Of a stretch of DNA of 64,000 nucleotides, positions 1 through 8,231 are shown piece by piece. The DNA is from Francisellaceae bacterium (GTDB taxonomy: Bacteria > Pseudomonadota > Gammaproteobacteria > UBA6186 > Azoamicaceae). The stretch spans positions 61,776-125,775 of the forward strand of contig JABJGS010000002.1 in NCBI GenBank assembly GCA_018703155.1. The letters run 5' to 3'. The position numbers and the translations under genes were made by a program. Position 1 is the first letter of the stretch; every line of letters begins with the position of its first letter. The notes under the pieces are model-generated. The model was not told the origin of the DNA. It ran no database searches and saw only the letters and a list, made by a program, of their open reading frames with translations.

Positions 1-416
1 AGGCACATAAAAATACCCATCCCAATTAGCCATACCAGCTCTCTAGGTTTTTTATACGATCCATATAACAAGCCTCGGTACATATGCAAATAAACCACAA
101 TAAAAAAGAATGATGCACCCGTCGAATGCATATATCTAAGTAACCAGCCCATTGGTAAATCACGCATAATGAATTCTACTGAAGCGAATGCACCTTCAGC
201 TGAGGGATTGTAGTTCATAGTTAACCAGATACCAGTAAGTAGTTGATTAACCAACACCAACATAGCTAAAGAACCAAAATAATACCAAAAATTAAAATTT
301 TTGGGAGCATAATACCCAGACAAATGCTCTTTCCATAATTTGGTAAGCGGTACACGTTCATTCACCCAATCCAAGGTATATCCAACCAGTGAAATTGATT
401 CTTTCTCTTTTGTCAT
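1..416 (-). CDS. petB: Cytochrome b of the bc1 complex, N-terminal part
   Basis: Partial gene, cut by the window edge; about 138 residues are visible. Cytochrome b is the membrane quinol-oxidising subunit of ubiquinol-cytochrome c reductase and carries two b hemes. The translation contains RYMHSTGASFFFIVVYLHM, in which two histidines 14 residues apart and an arginine three residues before the first are the helix-B heme ligands and propionate partner of this family. Membrane segments begin near residue 38. The start ATG (416-414) follows directly on the petA stop codon with no gap, so the two are translationally coupled in the usual petA-petB order. petC should lie beyond position 1. Confidence 0.95.
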   Translation of the reverse strand, partial: MTKEKESISLVGYTLDWVNERVPLTKLWKEHLSGYYAPKNFNFWYYFGSLAMLVLVNQLLTGIWLTMNYNPSAEGAFASVEFIMRDLPMGWLLRYMHSTGASFFFIVVYLHMYRGLLYGSYKKPRELVWLIGMGIFMC

Positions 417-1004
417 TTATGCACCCCCTGCATCTTCACCGATACGCAATACGGTTTCACTAATAAAGCTATATGGTGGAACTACTAAATTTGTTGGTGC
501 CGGAACACCTTGATAAACTCGACCAGACATATCGAATTTTGAGCCATGACAAGGACAAAAAAATCCTCCAGGCCAATCTGAATCTACACTGCCTTTTTTG
601 GGACGATACATAGGAACACAGCCAAGATGAGTACAAATACCGATAGCAACAAAAAAAACTTCATTAATTGCCCTGTAAATGTTTTTAGCATATTCTGGTT
701 GTTGGGGTACGTCTGAGTTAGGATCCCTAAGCATATCATCCATGCTAGATAGCCCGTCTAAAATTTCTTTTGTTCTATGAACAACAAATATTGGTTGGCC
801 TCGCCAGGATACTGTTATTTTTTGCCCTGGTTCTATCTTAGCAACATCAATGTCAACCGGTGCTCCTAATGCTTTTGCCTTTGCACTTGGCAACCATGAG
901 CCAACAAAAGGTATTGAAGCTAAACCTAGACCTACGCCACCAATGATACCTGTAGCTGCAGTTAAAAACTGCCTCCGCTTCATGTCAGTATCATGATGCT
1001 CCAT
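417..1004 (-). CDS. petA: Rieske iron-sulfur subunit of ubiquinol-cytochrome c reductase
   Basis: 195 aa. This is the [2Fe-2S] subunit of the bc1 complex, which passes electrons from quinol to cytochrome c1 on the periplasmic side. The N-terminus has a twin-arginine motif (MKRRQFL) followed by a hydrophobic anchor (about residues 15-37), typical of Tat-inserted Rieske proteins. The cluster boxes are CTHLGC (124-129) and CPCHGS (150-155). C124, H126, C150 and H153 would bind the cluster and C129-C152 form the disulfide. Met8, just before the twin arginines, is a possible alternative start. The gene heads a petA-petB operon, abutting petB with no gap. Confidence 0.97.
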   Translation of the reverse strand: MEHHDTDMKRRQFLTAATGIIGGVGLGLASIPFVGSWLPSAKAKALGAPVDIDVAKIEPGQKITVSWRGQPIFVVHRTKEILDGLSSMDDMLRDPNSDVPQQPEYAKNIYRAINEVFFVAIGICTHLGCVPMYRPKKGSVDSDWPGGFFCPCHGSKFDMSGRVYQGVPAPTNLVVPPYSFISETVLRIGEDAGGA

Positions 1005-1144
1005 CCATTCCCCCTTTTCCCTAACTTCCCAATATATACTAGAGCATAAAGATGCCCATTGGGAAAGACAAATTTCCTAATCGATAAAGTCTAACATATT
1101 TAATCAAGCACAAAAAAGCCCAGGGACAACAATAGGGATTTTGT

Positions 1145-1180
1145 AACGAAAAAAAGCAAGGCTCTCTCGAGCCCTGCTTC
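1145..1180 (-). terminator. Rho-independent terminator after rpsI
   Basis: Read on the minus strand, a 10-bp stem (AGCAGGGCTC paired with GAGCCTTGCT, one G-T pair) with a GAGA tetraloop is followed at once by seven T residues. It lies about 25 bp downstream of the rpsI stop and separates the rplM-rpsI operon from petA. Confidence 0.9.
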
Positions 1181-1203
1181 TAATATATTGACAAAAAGAT
1201 ATA

Positions 1204-1644
1204 TTATCTTTTTGAGTATTGCTCAAGTTTACGTGCTTTACGACGGCCAACCTTCTTCCTCTCAACAACACGAGAGTCTCTAGTTACAAATCCAACTGCT
1301 CTTAGTAGTCTTCTAAATGACTTCTTATCTTCTGAATCATCGCTAGTAGCACCACCAGTTTCTTCATCATAAGCCATCAATGCACGAGTAATACCATGCC
1401 TAACTGCACCAGCTTGCCCAGTTACACCACCACCTCTTACAGTGATTTTAGCATTAAATTTTTCTATCATATTAACAACTTCAAATGGCTGACGAACAAC
1501 CATTCGTGATGTACCACGAGTGAAATAATTATCTAATGACAACCCGTTTACAGTTATTTCACCAGTACCAGCTGATAGAAATACTCTCGCTGTTGATGAT
1601 TTACGTCTACCGGTACCATAATATTTTTTAGCTTGGCTACTCAT
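1204..1644 (-). CDS. rpsI: 30S ribosomal protein S9
   Basis: 146 aa. S9 binds 16S rRNA in the small-subunit head, and its C-terminal tail reaches the P-site tRNA. The family signature is clear: [15 protein letters not shown] at the N-terminus, [19 protein letters not shown] in the middle, and a basic tail ending in YSKR. It is longer than the roughly 130 residues of most gammaproteobacterial S9 proteins. The extra residues are an acidic insert at about 95-109 ([12 protein letters not shown]), where other S9 proteins pass directly into the RKAGFVTRD segment. It is cotranscribed with rplM, which ends 6 bp upstream. Confidence 0.97.
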   Translation of the reverse strand: MSSQAKKYYGTGRRKSSTARVFLSAGTGEITVNGLSLDNYFTRGTSRMVVRQPFEVVNMIEKFNAKITVRGGGVTGQAGAVRHGITRALMAYDEETGGATSDDSEDKKSFRRLLRAVGFVTRDSRVVERKKVGRRKARKLEQYSKR

Positions 1645-1650
1645 TATATT

Positions 1651-2079
1651 TTAAACCTCTAATAATTCTGGCTGTTGTGCCGTATGCGGATGCTCTGTAC
1701 CAGCATATACTTTAAGCTTGCTATACATAGAACGCCCCAATGGGTTGCGAGGCAACATTCCTTTTACAGCTAAACTAATAACTCTATCTGGATGCTTATC
1801 TATTAATTGTTTGAAAGACAATGACTTTATACCACCCGGATAGCCTGTGTGGCGATGGTACATTTTATCATCAGTCTTATTGCCAGTTACAGCAACTTTC
1901 TCTGCATTTACAACAATAATGTAATCACCAGTATCTACGTGAGGGGTATATTCAGGCTTATGTTTGCCTCTTAATCTTCTCGCAACTTCACTCGCAAGAC
2001 GGCCTAAAGTCTTGCCGTTTGCATCAATTAAGTACCATCCTCTTTTAACTTCGGCTGGTTTTGCACTGTAGGTCTTCAT
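1651..2079 (-). CDS. rplM: 50S ribosomal protein L13
   Basis: 142 aa, the length of E. coli L13. It is an early-assembly large-subunit protein. Recognisable segments are [48 protein letters not shown] and [10 protein letters not shown]. It is the first gene of the rplM-rpsI operon, with 6 bp between them. In some bacteria the 5' leader of this operon is bound by L13 itself. The 145-bp leader region here (2080-2224) was not resolved into a structure. Confidence 0.98.
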   Translation of the reverse strand: MKTYSAKPAEVKRGWYLIDANGKTLGRLASEVARRLRGKHKPEYTPHVDTGDYIIVVNAEKVAVTGNKTDDKMYHRHTGYPGGIKSLSFKQLIDKHPDRVISLAVKGMLPRNPLGRSMYSKLKVYAGTEHPHTAQQPELLEV

Positions 2080-2224
2080 GGATCCCCCGGTTTTTAATTT
2101 TTAGAACGATAAGTCCCTTTTTCAGGAAGTAAACAATCGTTATGTAAAACAGGCGCTAATATTAAGATATCTACCCCAATTGTGTCAAGATTATTAACAG
2201 CATATAGTTTTCAAACTCACTTAA

Positions 2225-2539
2225 TTATGCCAAAAACCCTCTTTTAAAGACCTCGTTACTGGAAATATGATGCCAGATTATAGCCTCAATATCACTTTTA
2301 TTCTGAAAAGTGTACCAGCAAGCTTCTGGATATATGACTACAATCGGTCCTAATGCACAACGCCCCATACATCCAGATGTCGATACACGAAACTTTCCTG
2401 GCCCCCACATATCATTTTTGATAAGAAAGTCCTTGGCCCATACCACAGCGTCCCTAGAGCCTCCCAATGAACAACACTTCTTGCCCTGCTCTTTTAAATT
2501 AGTACAAAAAAAGATGTGTTTTTGATAGTAGATTGTCAT
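2225..2539 (-). CDS. Thioredoxin-like [2Fe-2S] ferredoxin
   Basis: 104 aa. The cysteine layout C12, C22/C23, C57 and C61 (SGCMGRCALGP) is that of the thioredoxin-fold [2Fe-2S] ferredoxins, stand-alone relatives of NuoE and of the Azotobacter-type ferredoxin domain. It is presumably a cytoplasmic electron carrier; its partner is not known. The gene is divergent from the GlcF-like gene and its start ATG (2539) lies only 14 bp from the nearest possible start of that gene, so their promoters must overlap coding sequence or the neighbour starts further in. The family is clear from the motif; the role is not. Confidence 0.85.
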   Translation of the reverse strand: MTIYYQKHIFFCTNLKEQGKKCCSLGGSRDAVVWAKDFLIKNDMWGPGKFRVSTSGCMGRCALGPIVVIYPEACWYTFQNKSDIEAIIWHHISSNEVFKRGFLA

Positions 2540-2601
2540 AAAATAAACCTGTGATGACTAATTCGAAGTCTATTTTAGAACAGGGACGACAGTCAAATAC
2601 A

Positions 2602-3810
2602 ATGGATTCAGAAAAAATATCCGACTTAAAGGCTCAAATAATTAATTATTCCAACCAATGTGTTAAATGTGGCCTATGTTTATCAGGTTGCCCAACTTAT
2701 AAAGTTTATAAAAATGAAGCTAAATCTCCACGAGGTAGACTTTCTTTAATGCAAGCTTTAGCTGAAGGTAAACTTGAATCAACTCAAAGTCTTAAGGAAC
2801 ACTTAGATACATGTTTGCACTGTCTTGCTTGTGAAGGCCTATGCCCATCAAATGTTGCTTACGGTAAAAGCTTGAATGCAACAAAGGAGCTTTGGGCTAG
2901 CACGACCAAGAGTAATGAAAGTTTTGCCAAGGTTCCATTATCGATAGACCTCATAATCAGCACCCCCAAACTAATACAATATTGCCGCACAGCAGTATAT
3001 ATTTACCAAAAAACCAAATTAAATAGAGCTTTCAAATCATTATTTGCAAAAACAAATCTAGGTCGCATAGAATCAATTTTACCAGATATAGCAAAGCCTG
3101 TAGATTTAAGAACAGTCGCCCAAGCAAAAATTAATACCAAAATGAAACCGGTTCAATTATTTTTAGGGTGTATATCACAAATCACGGACCAAAAGACAAG
3201 CATTGATACTATAAGGCTATTACAGGCTTTTGGTTACAAAGTAAATATCCCCCAATTACAAACATGCTGCGGGGCAATGCATTTACATGCAGGACATAAA
3301 ATCCGCTACCAGGATTTTCTCTTACAAAATCAAAAGGCTTTTGATCCGAAAATTCCAATAATATATAGCGCCTCAGGATGCGGTATGCATATAGCTCCAG
3401 ATTCACATGAAGTCGAAGAAATCTGTGAGTTTCTTACAAAAGCTATAAAAACCCCAACTTTCAAACCTTTAAAAGCTAATGTTTTAGTGCACACCCCATG
3501 TACCTTGAAGCAGCATAGCACCAATCCCATGGCAGCTACTAATCTCCTAAAGCACATTCCAGAAATCAAATTATCCACCATGAAGAAAGACTCTTGCTGT
3601 GGCTCAGCTGGTTTGAATATGATTAAAAACCCTAATCTTGCTGAAAATATTCTTGATACCCTACTACATCAAGAATTAATTTGCCCTCCAAACTTCCTGG
3701 TCACAAGCAACATTGGCTGCTCCATGCACATCGTTAAACACTTAAAAAAACAGAACAAAAACATTTCAGTGGTTCATCCAGTCACCCTATTAGCACAACA
3801 ACTCCTCTAA
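2602..3810 (+). CDS. glcF: GlcF-like (Fe-S)-binding oxidoreductase subunit
   Basis: Two [4Fe-4S] ferredoxin motifs (CVKCGLCLSGCP and CLHCLACEGLCP) are followed by two cysteine-rich CCG domains (CCGAMHLHAGH and CCGSAGLNM). This is the architecture of GlcF, the iron-sulfur subunit of glycolate oxidase, with about the same length (around 400 aa). The open frame extends to 2551 (GTG, then ATG at 2554). I prefer ATG 2602, because it puts the first cysteine near residue 20 as in other GlcF proteins and leaves room for a divergent promoter. No start has a convincing ribosome site. No glcD or glcE lies nearby, so the oxidoreductase partner must be elsewhere and glycolate specificity is inferred. Confidence 0.8.
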   Translation: MDSEKISDLKAQIINYSNQCVKCGLCLSGCPTYKVYKNEAKSPRGRLSLMQALAEGKLESTQSLKEHLDTCLHCLACEGLCPSNVAYGKSLNATKELWASTTKSNESFAKVPLSIDLIISTPKLIQYCRTAVYIYQKTKLNRAFKSLFAKTNLGRIESILPDIAKPVDLRTVAQAKINTKMKPVQLFLGCISQITDQKTSIDTIRLLQAFGYKVNIPQLQTCCGAMHLHAGHKIRYQDFLLQNQKAFDPKIPIIYSASGCGMHIAPDSHEVEEICEFLTKAIKTPTFKPLKANVLVHTPCTLKQHSTNPMAATNLLKHIPEIKLSTMKKDSCCGSAGLNMIKNPNLAENILDTLLHQELICPPNFLVTSNIGCSMHIVKHLKKQNKNISVVHPVTLLAQQLL

Positions 3811-3888
3811 AATCATACCAACAAAAATCACCTTAACTATTGACTTATTATGAAAATTTAAGAAAAATAGTCTCTTGCATGCATTGTG

Positions 3889-3897
3889 TGCTATTAT
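3889..3897 (+). promoter_or_regulatory. Candidate extended -10 promoter element
   Basis: TGCTATTAT (TGn plus a TATAAT-like hexamer) lies 38 bp upstream of the HU-like gene. No good -35 hexamer sits at the expected distance, which is tolerated with an extended -10. The call rests on the motif and position only. Confidence 0.4.
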
Positions 3898-3934
3898 TTT
3901 TTCGTTATCATTATTAATTGAGGAGAAGGTTTAG

Positions 3935-4408
3935 ATGGCGCCAAAGAAATCTGTTGCTAAAAAGAAAAGCAGCAAAGCTAAGAAACCAGTAGCTAAGAAA
4001 GTTGTAAAGAAAGTTGTTGCAAAGAAAAAAGTTGTTGCAAAGAAAAAAGTTGTTGCAAAGGCAGCTCCAAAGAAAGTAGTTGTGAAATTAGCAAAACTTA
4101 AAAAGAAATATGATGCGGCTTTAACTAAGTCACAACAATATTCTACTATTGCTGAAGTAACTGGCGTAGCCAAAAAAGACGTTCAATCAGTTATGGAATG
4201 CTTAGAGCCACTTATCTCATCTCACCTTAAAGGTGTTGGTGAAATATCTCTAGCAGGACTTATGAAGGTTAAAGTTGTTAGAAAGCCTGCAACTAAAGCT
4301 CGTAAAGGTGTTAACCCATTTACTGGCGAACCTACTATCTTCAAAGCAAAACCTGCGCGTAATGTAATTAAAGTACGCCCTCTTAAAAAACTAAAAGACG
4401 CCGTATAA
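3935..4408 (+). CDS. HU-like DNA-binding protein with lysine-rich histone H1-like N-terminus
   Basis: 157 aa. Residues 1-57 are almost entirely K, A, V and P in KK-spaced repeats (VVAKKK three times), like eukaryotic H1 tails or Chlamydia and Coxiella Hc1-type proteins. Residues about 60-157 look like an HU/IHF domain: an alpha-helical start (KSQQYSTIAEVTGVAKKDV), the beta segment GVGEISLAGLMKVKVVRKPA, and the DNA-binding arm GVNPFTGEPTIFKAKPAR. It is probably a nucleoid-compacting protein. A strong Shine-Dalgarno (AGGAGAAGG) lies 5 bp before the ATG, which suggests high expression. The gene ends in a strong terminator and is monocistronic. Confidence 0.88.
   Translation: MAPKKSVAKKKSSKAKKPVAKKVVKKVVAKKKVVAKKKVVAKAAPKKVVVKLAKLKKKYDAALTKSQQYSTIAEVTGVAKKDVQSVMECLEPLISSHLKGVGEISLAGLMKVKVVRKPATKARKGVNPFTGEPTIFKAKPARNVIKVRPLKKLKDAV
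4010..4060 (+). repeat. 18-bp tandem repeat coding for VVAKKK
   Basis: The unit AAAGTTGTTGCAAAGAAA is present 2.8 times without a mismatch (4010-4027, 4028-4045, 4046-4060) inside the lysine-rich tail of the HU-like gene. Each unit adds six in-frame residues, so slippage would lengthen or shorten the tail without breaking the gene. Confidence 0.9.
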
Positions 4409-4442
4409 TATAAAAAATTAAACTCACTCGCTGTACAACAAA

Positions 4443-4470
4443 GAAGCCCTTTTTAAAAGGGCTTTTTCAT
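4443..4470 (+). terminator. Rho-independent terminator after HU-like gene
   Basis: The stem AAGCCCTTTT/AAAAGGGCTT is followed by a T run, 35 bp downstream of the stop codon. The A-rich left arm means it could also act on the opposite strand, where feoB ends. Confidence 0.85.
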
Positions 4471-4512
4471 TTTCGCTCTTTAGATGATATATCCAAGTCC
4501 AAAATTAATTAG

Positions 4513-6822
4513 TTAGCTTACAATTACCTGGGTTGGAAATTTAACCGCTCCCATCTTAGATTTATACTTCCTCGAGGTAATTAACTTTAGCAAGAACCCA
4601 AAACCCATAAGTGTTAGTATTATACCGAACACCCAAGCACTAGAACTACTTGGGTGTTCGGACCAAGTTGCGACTTGATAAAAGCTAACAGAAACTATAT
4701 AGGCAAGAAATGTGCTCCATACAACAGAAAATACTGCCCATTTTTTATTTAACTCTTTTGCGATAGATGCAACCACAGAGATACAAGGGAAATATAATAG
4801 AATAAATAACAAGTAGGCAAATGCTGAAATTGCCCCTTTAAACTTCGTATGAATGACCCCTATCATACTATCGTTCACAGCTATATCTGGTGCACTAGCT
4901 TTTAAAGGGTTTACAAGTGAAGTTGAAAACCCTTTAAGATTATTAGATACAGAAGATAATGAATTCTGTAACGTTGCCAAAATATCACTTGCCCTCAGGC
5001 TCTCCTTTTTATTTTTATTGCCACCATAGAGTGAACTTAAAGTCCCAACCATTACCTCTTTAGCTGACATTCCAGTAATCAATGCAACCGTTGCCTGCCA
5101 GTTATCCTTGTCTATCCCCATAGGCTCTAAAGCAGGCGTAAAGAAACGACCAGTTCTTTCTAAAGCACTAAAGGCACCATTATCTTTGTCTTCCCCCATA
5201 ACCCCTAGCAAAGCGCAAACTGGGATAATAACCATACCAGCCTTACTAATGAATCGTTTTAATTTTAACCAGGAATTTTTACAAATCTGAGAAAATTTGG
5301 GAACCTGGTACTCTGGCAAATCGAGAATTAATCTGGAATTAGATTTCCCCAATATTGTTAACCTTAAAAATATCCCGGTTAACAATGCGACTAATATTCC
5401 CAGAAAATATAAAGCAAAAATAACATTGTGTCCGTAGCTATCAAAAAATGCTGATACAAAAACTGTATATATAGCAAGTCGCGCACTACAAGACATGAAT
5501 GGCATCATCATGATAGTTAAAATACGCTCATTTCTGTTGCTAAGTGTTCTAGTACCCATTACGGCAGGAACATTACAGCCAAACCCAACTATCATTGGGA
5601 TAAATGACTGCCCAGGCAGCCCTAAATACTTCATGAATTTATCAACCAAGAATGCGGCCCGCACCATATAGCCAGACTGCTCTAATACTGATAAAGCAAA
5701 AAACATAGAAAATAATACTGGTATAAAAGAAAGAGTTACATTAATACCTTGCCCAATGCCATCGGCAACAAAAACAATTAACCAATTAGGTATTGCCACG
5801 GAGCTTAATAGTAATTTTGGTAATTGTATAAATATTGCCTGCGATGACAAATCAAAAAAATCCTGAAATGCACCACCTAAATTTATTGAAAAAACAAACA
5901 TCAAGTACATAACAAAGAAAAATATTGGCAATCCAATGATTCTATTTAATAAAACACTATCCAGATAATAACTAATATTTTTATTTTGAGTTAATGGTGA
6001 TTTTCTAATTTTACTACCACACACTTTAACTAAAATTGAATCTATATAATCATATCTATACCTAGCCATATAAACATCAAATTCTATCCCTGTTACTTTT
6101 GTTATTTTTTCAGTAAAACCTGTAATACTTGATCTATCTGATTCATTTAAAGTAACGGTATCTCCTTCCATAGCATGGACGGTTAGTCCATCAACATTCA
6201 TGTTATGAGATAATTCACCAATAGCTAGTGCCCCCTGCGATATCATTCTAGATATCTCCTTAGGGTAATTGAGCTCTTTATGATTATAACTATTCGGCTC
6301 TTCAACATGACTAATTATCAATTTTTCCAAAGATGCCAGTCCTTGATTATTTTTGGCAATCATTGGCATTACTGAGACACCAAGGCTTTTTGCTAATATA
6401 TCAATATTAATTTTTATACCTTTTTTGAGTGCTAAATCCATACAGTTCAACACTACGATCATTGGCCCACGCCAAATTTCAAGTAATTGCCTGGTTAAAT
6501 AAAGATCTCTTCTAAGGTTTGCAGCATTAACAACATTAATAACCAAGGTTCCTTGGCTATTTTGCCAAAGATAATCTAAAGCAATTTTTTCATCTTTAGG
6601 AGTTTGAGCAAAGGATATTAAAGAATGACATCCTGGCAAGTCAACAAGCTCAATTTCACCAGTTGAACATCTTACTTTTGCTTCGGTTGCACTTACAGTA
6701 ACCCCAGACCAGTTACCTACCTTCTGCATTTGCCCTGAAATTGCATTAAAAATAGAAGTCTTTCCAGAGTTAGGCCTACCAAAAATAACTGCTCTGTGTA
6801 TTTCATCAATGCTAAAATTCAT
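4513..6822 (-). CDS. feoB: Ferrous iron transport protein B
   Basis: 769 aa, matching E. coli FeoB (773 aa). FeoB is the inner-membrane Fe(II) transporter with an N-terminal small-GTPase domain. The G motifs are visible: GRPNSGKT (15-22), DLPG (61-64) and NCMD (126-129). The transmembrane half carries the two gate segments, GFGCNVPAVMGTRTL and ITGMSAKEVMVGTLSSLYG. It overlaps feoA by 11 bp, so the two are translationally coupled. No feoC follows. A candidate Fur site lies upstream of feoA. Confidence 0.97.
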   Translation of the reverse strand: MNFSIDEIHRAVIFGRPNSGKTSIFNAISGQMQKVGNWSGVTVSATEAKVRCSTGEIELVDLPGCHSLISFAQTPKDEKIALDYLWQNSQGTLVINVVNAANLRRDLYLTRQLLEIWRGPMIVVLNCMDLALKKGIKINIDILAKSLGVSVMPMIAKNNQGLASLEKLIISHVEEPNSYNHKELNYPKEISRMISQGALAIGELSHNMNVDGLTVHAMEGDTVTLNESDRSSITGFTEKITKVTGIEFDVYMARYRYDYIDSILVKVCGSKIRKSPLTQNKNISYYLDSVLLNRIIGLPIFFFVMYLMFVFSINLGGAFQDFFDLSSQAIFIQLPKLLLSSVAIPNWLIVFVADGIGQGINVTLSFIPVLFSMFFALSVLEQSGYMVRAAFLVDKFMKYLGLPGQSFIPMIVGFGCNVPAVMGTRTLSNRNERILTIMMMPFMSCSARLAIYTVFVSAFFDSYGHNVIFALYFLGILVALLTGIFLRLTILGKSNSRLILDLPEYQVPKFSQICKNSWLKLKRFISKAGMVIIPVCALLGVMGEDKDNGAFSALERTGRFFTPALEPMGIDKDNWQATVALITGMSAKEVMVGTLSSLYGGNKNKKESLRASDILATLQNSLSSVSNNLKGFSTSLVNPLKASAPDIAVNDSMIGVIHTKFKGAISAFAYLLFILLYFPCISVVASIAKELNKKWAVFSVVWSTFLAYIVSVSFYQVATWSEHPSSSSAWVFGIILTLMGFGFLLKLITSRKYKSKMGAVKFPTQVIVS

Positions 6823-7057
6823 AATCTAGGTCAACCTCTAGAATATTAGCTTCTGGCTTCCTGAGGCTAAATGAGTGCTTATCTTCTTCAATTCTAACTA
6901 TAAATGGATCGCCTAAGGGTGCAATCCATTGAACCATAATTTTAGCACCTGGAATTAGTCCTTCCGATATTAATCGTTGTCTGTAGTAACTGGAACCTCC
7001 AACAATTTTGGTAACTGTTCCCTTCTGGCCTACTTTCAAATCTGCTAAATTCGCCAT
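6812..7057 (-). CDS. feoA: Ferrous iron transport protein A
   Basis: 81 aa. It is a small cytoplasmic SH3-like protein needed for FeoB activity. Family features are the opening LADLKVGQKGTVTKI, the RQRLISEGLIPGAKI segment and the terminal beta strands LRKPEANILEVD. It is the first gene of the feoA-feoB operon and overlaps the feoB start by 11 bp. Confidence 0.95.
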   Translation of the reverse strand: MANLADLKVGQKGTVTKIVGGSSYYRQRLISEGLIPGAKIMVQWIAPLGDPFIVRIEEDKHSFSLRKPEANILEVDLDYEF

Positions 7058-7066
7058 TGGTCTATC

Positions 7067-7085
7067 TCAAATAAGAATCATTTGC
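7067..7085 (-). promoter_or_regulatory. Candidate Fur box upstream of feoAB
   Basis: TCAAATAAGAATCATTTGC matches 12 of 19 positions of the Fur consensus GATAATGATAATCATTATC and lies 10 bp upstream of the feoA start codon. The match level and location fit iron-repressed expression of feoAB. It was found by eye, not by matrix scoring. Confidence 0.5.
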
Positions 7086-7121
7086 ATTTTGCCGAATTTA
7101 TCGGCTAGCGTCAATAAGATA

Positions 7122-8231
7122 TCATGGGTTATGTTGGCGAGAAAGATATTGGCTTGTCCGCATCTCAGTTAGCCTACTTACGGTTCTTTTGAATTGAAAT
7201 TGTAACACTATTCCTTGATATAATTTATCAGGCTCAGTGGTAGCAATACCAATAAAGTTTACACACCTATCGTACAATTCATCTATCAGTACGATAAATC
7301 GTCTGGCTTCATCCTCATTATTACTAGTAAATATAGGAATGTCAGAAACAATTACGGTATGAAAACAACTTGCAATTTCTATATAATCACGAGAGCTTCT
7401 TGGCCCGCAGCAAATATTTGAAAAAGTAAACCATACGACATCATCTGCAATACCATATACACTTATATTCCTACCATCAACTTCAATACTAGTATTCCAA
7501 TATGGAGTGACCGGTACAAGTTTACTAAAATAATCTTTCATAATTTCATATATTCTAGGTTTAGAACTTAAGTGATAAACCCCTGCACTACTCAAAACTT
7601 TAAATCTATAATCAACCCCAGAATCAACTTCGAAAATATTACAATTCTTCTTTAATAGTGTTATCGCTTTGATAAATTTTTGTCTCTGCAAGCCATCATT
7701 ATATAAATCATCAACGTTTACATTCGAGGTAAAAACAATAACAATTTTTTTATCAAATAAATATCTAAGCAAAGTTCCTAATATCATAGCATCAGCTATA
7801 TCTGACACATAAAATTCATCAAAGCAAATCACTTTAGCTTCTTTTGCAAAATTATCTGCAACTACTTGTAAAGGATCATCATGCCCTTCAATAGCTGTTA
7901 ACTGCGTATGAACTTTCAACATAAACCTATGGAAATGGATCCTAGTTTTATCCTCTATTGGTAAAGAGTTGTAAAAAAGATCCATCAAATAAGTCTTCCC
8001 TCTACCAACTCCTCCCCATAGATATAATCCTCGAGCTAGTTTGAAGTTTCTCAGCCATATAGATTTAAGCATCTCCCATGGATTACCAACAGCAATTTGA
8101 CGCTCCATAATTTCATTGTAGACACATTGCAACAATTCTATTGCTTGTTTTTGTGATTCATCAGGCTCAATTAATCCTGCAGAAATATCAGCCACATACT
8201 GATTAATTATTGGTTGTGTTGATAAATTCAT
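7122..8231 (-). CDS. zapE: Cell division ATPase ZapE (AFG1 family)
   Basis: 369 aa, close to E. coli ZapE (375 aa). It is an AAA-type ATPase that associates with the division ring and influences FtsZ in E. coli. Walker A is GGVGRGKT (73-80) and Walker B is VICFDEF (134-140). The sensor-like segment FTSNVNVDDLYNDGLQRQ and the terminal RTVSRLTEMRTSQYLS are typical of the family. The gene overlaps the end of the upstream alpha/beta hydrolase by 29 bp and lies 64 bp upstream of the feoA start region in the same direction, so all may share transcripts. Confidence 0.95.
   Translation of the reverse strand: MNLSTQPIINQYVADISAGLIEPDESQKQAIELLQCVYNEIMERQIAVGNPWEMLKSIWLRNFKLARGLYLWGGVGRGKTYLMDLFYNSLPIEDKTRIHFHRFMLKVHTQLTAIEGHDDPLQVVADNFAKEAKVICFDEFYVSDIADAMILGTLLRYLFDKKIVIVFTSNVNVDDLYNDGLQRQKFIKAITLLKKNCNIFEVDSGVDYRFKVLSSAGVYHLSSKPRIYEIMKDYFSKLVPVTPYWNTSIEVDGRNISVYGIADDVVWFTFSNICCGPRSSRDYIEIASCFHTVIVSDIPIFTSNNEDEARRFIVLIDELYDRCVNFIGIATTEPDKLYQGIVLQFQFKRTVSRLTEMRTSQYLSRQHNP

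Noticed and set aside
4010..4060. Tandem repeats as a CRISPR or integration site
   Set aside because: The units are adjacent without spacers, in frame, and explained by the protein repeat VVAKKK.
3931..4173. Minus-strand frame rich in Phe and Thr opposite the HU-like gene
   Set aside because: It is the antisense shadow of the lysine-rich repeat; it has no ribosome site and an absurd composition.
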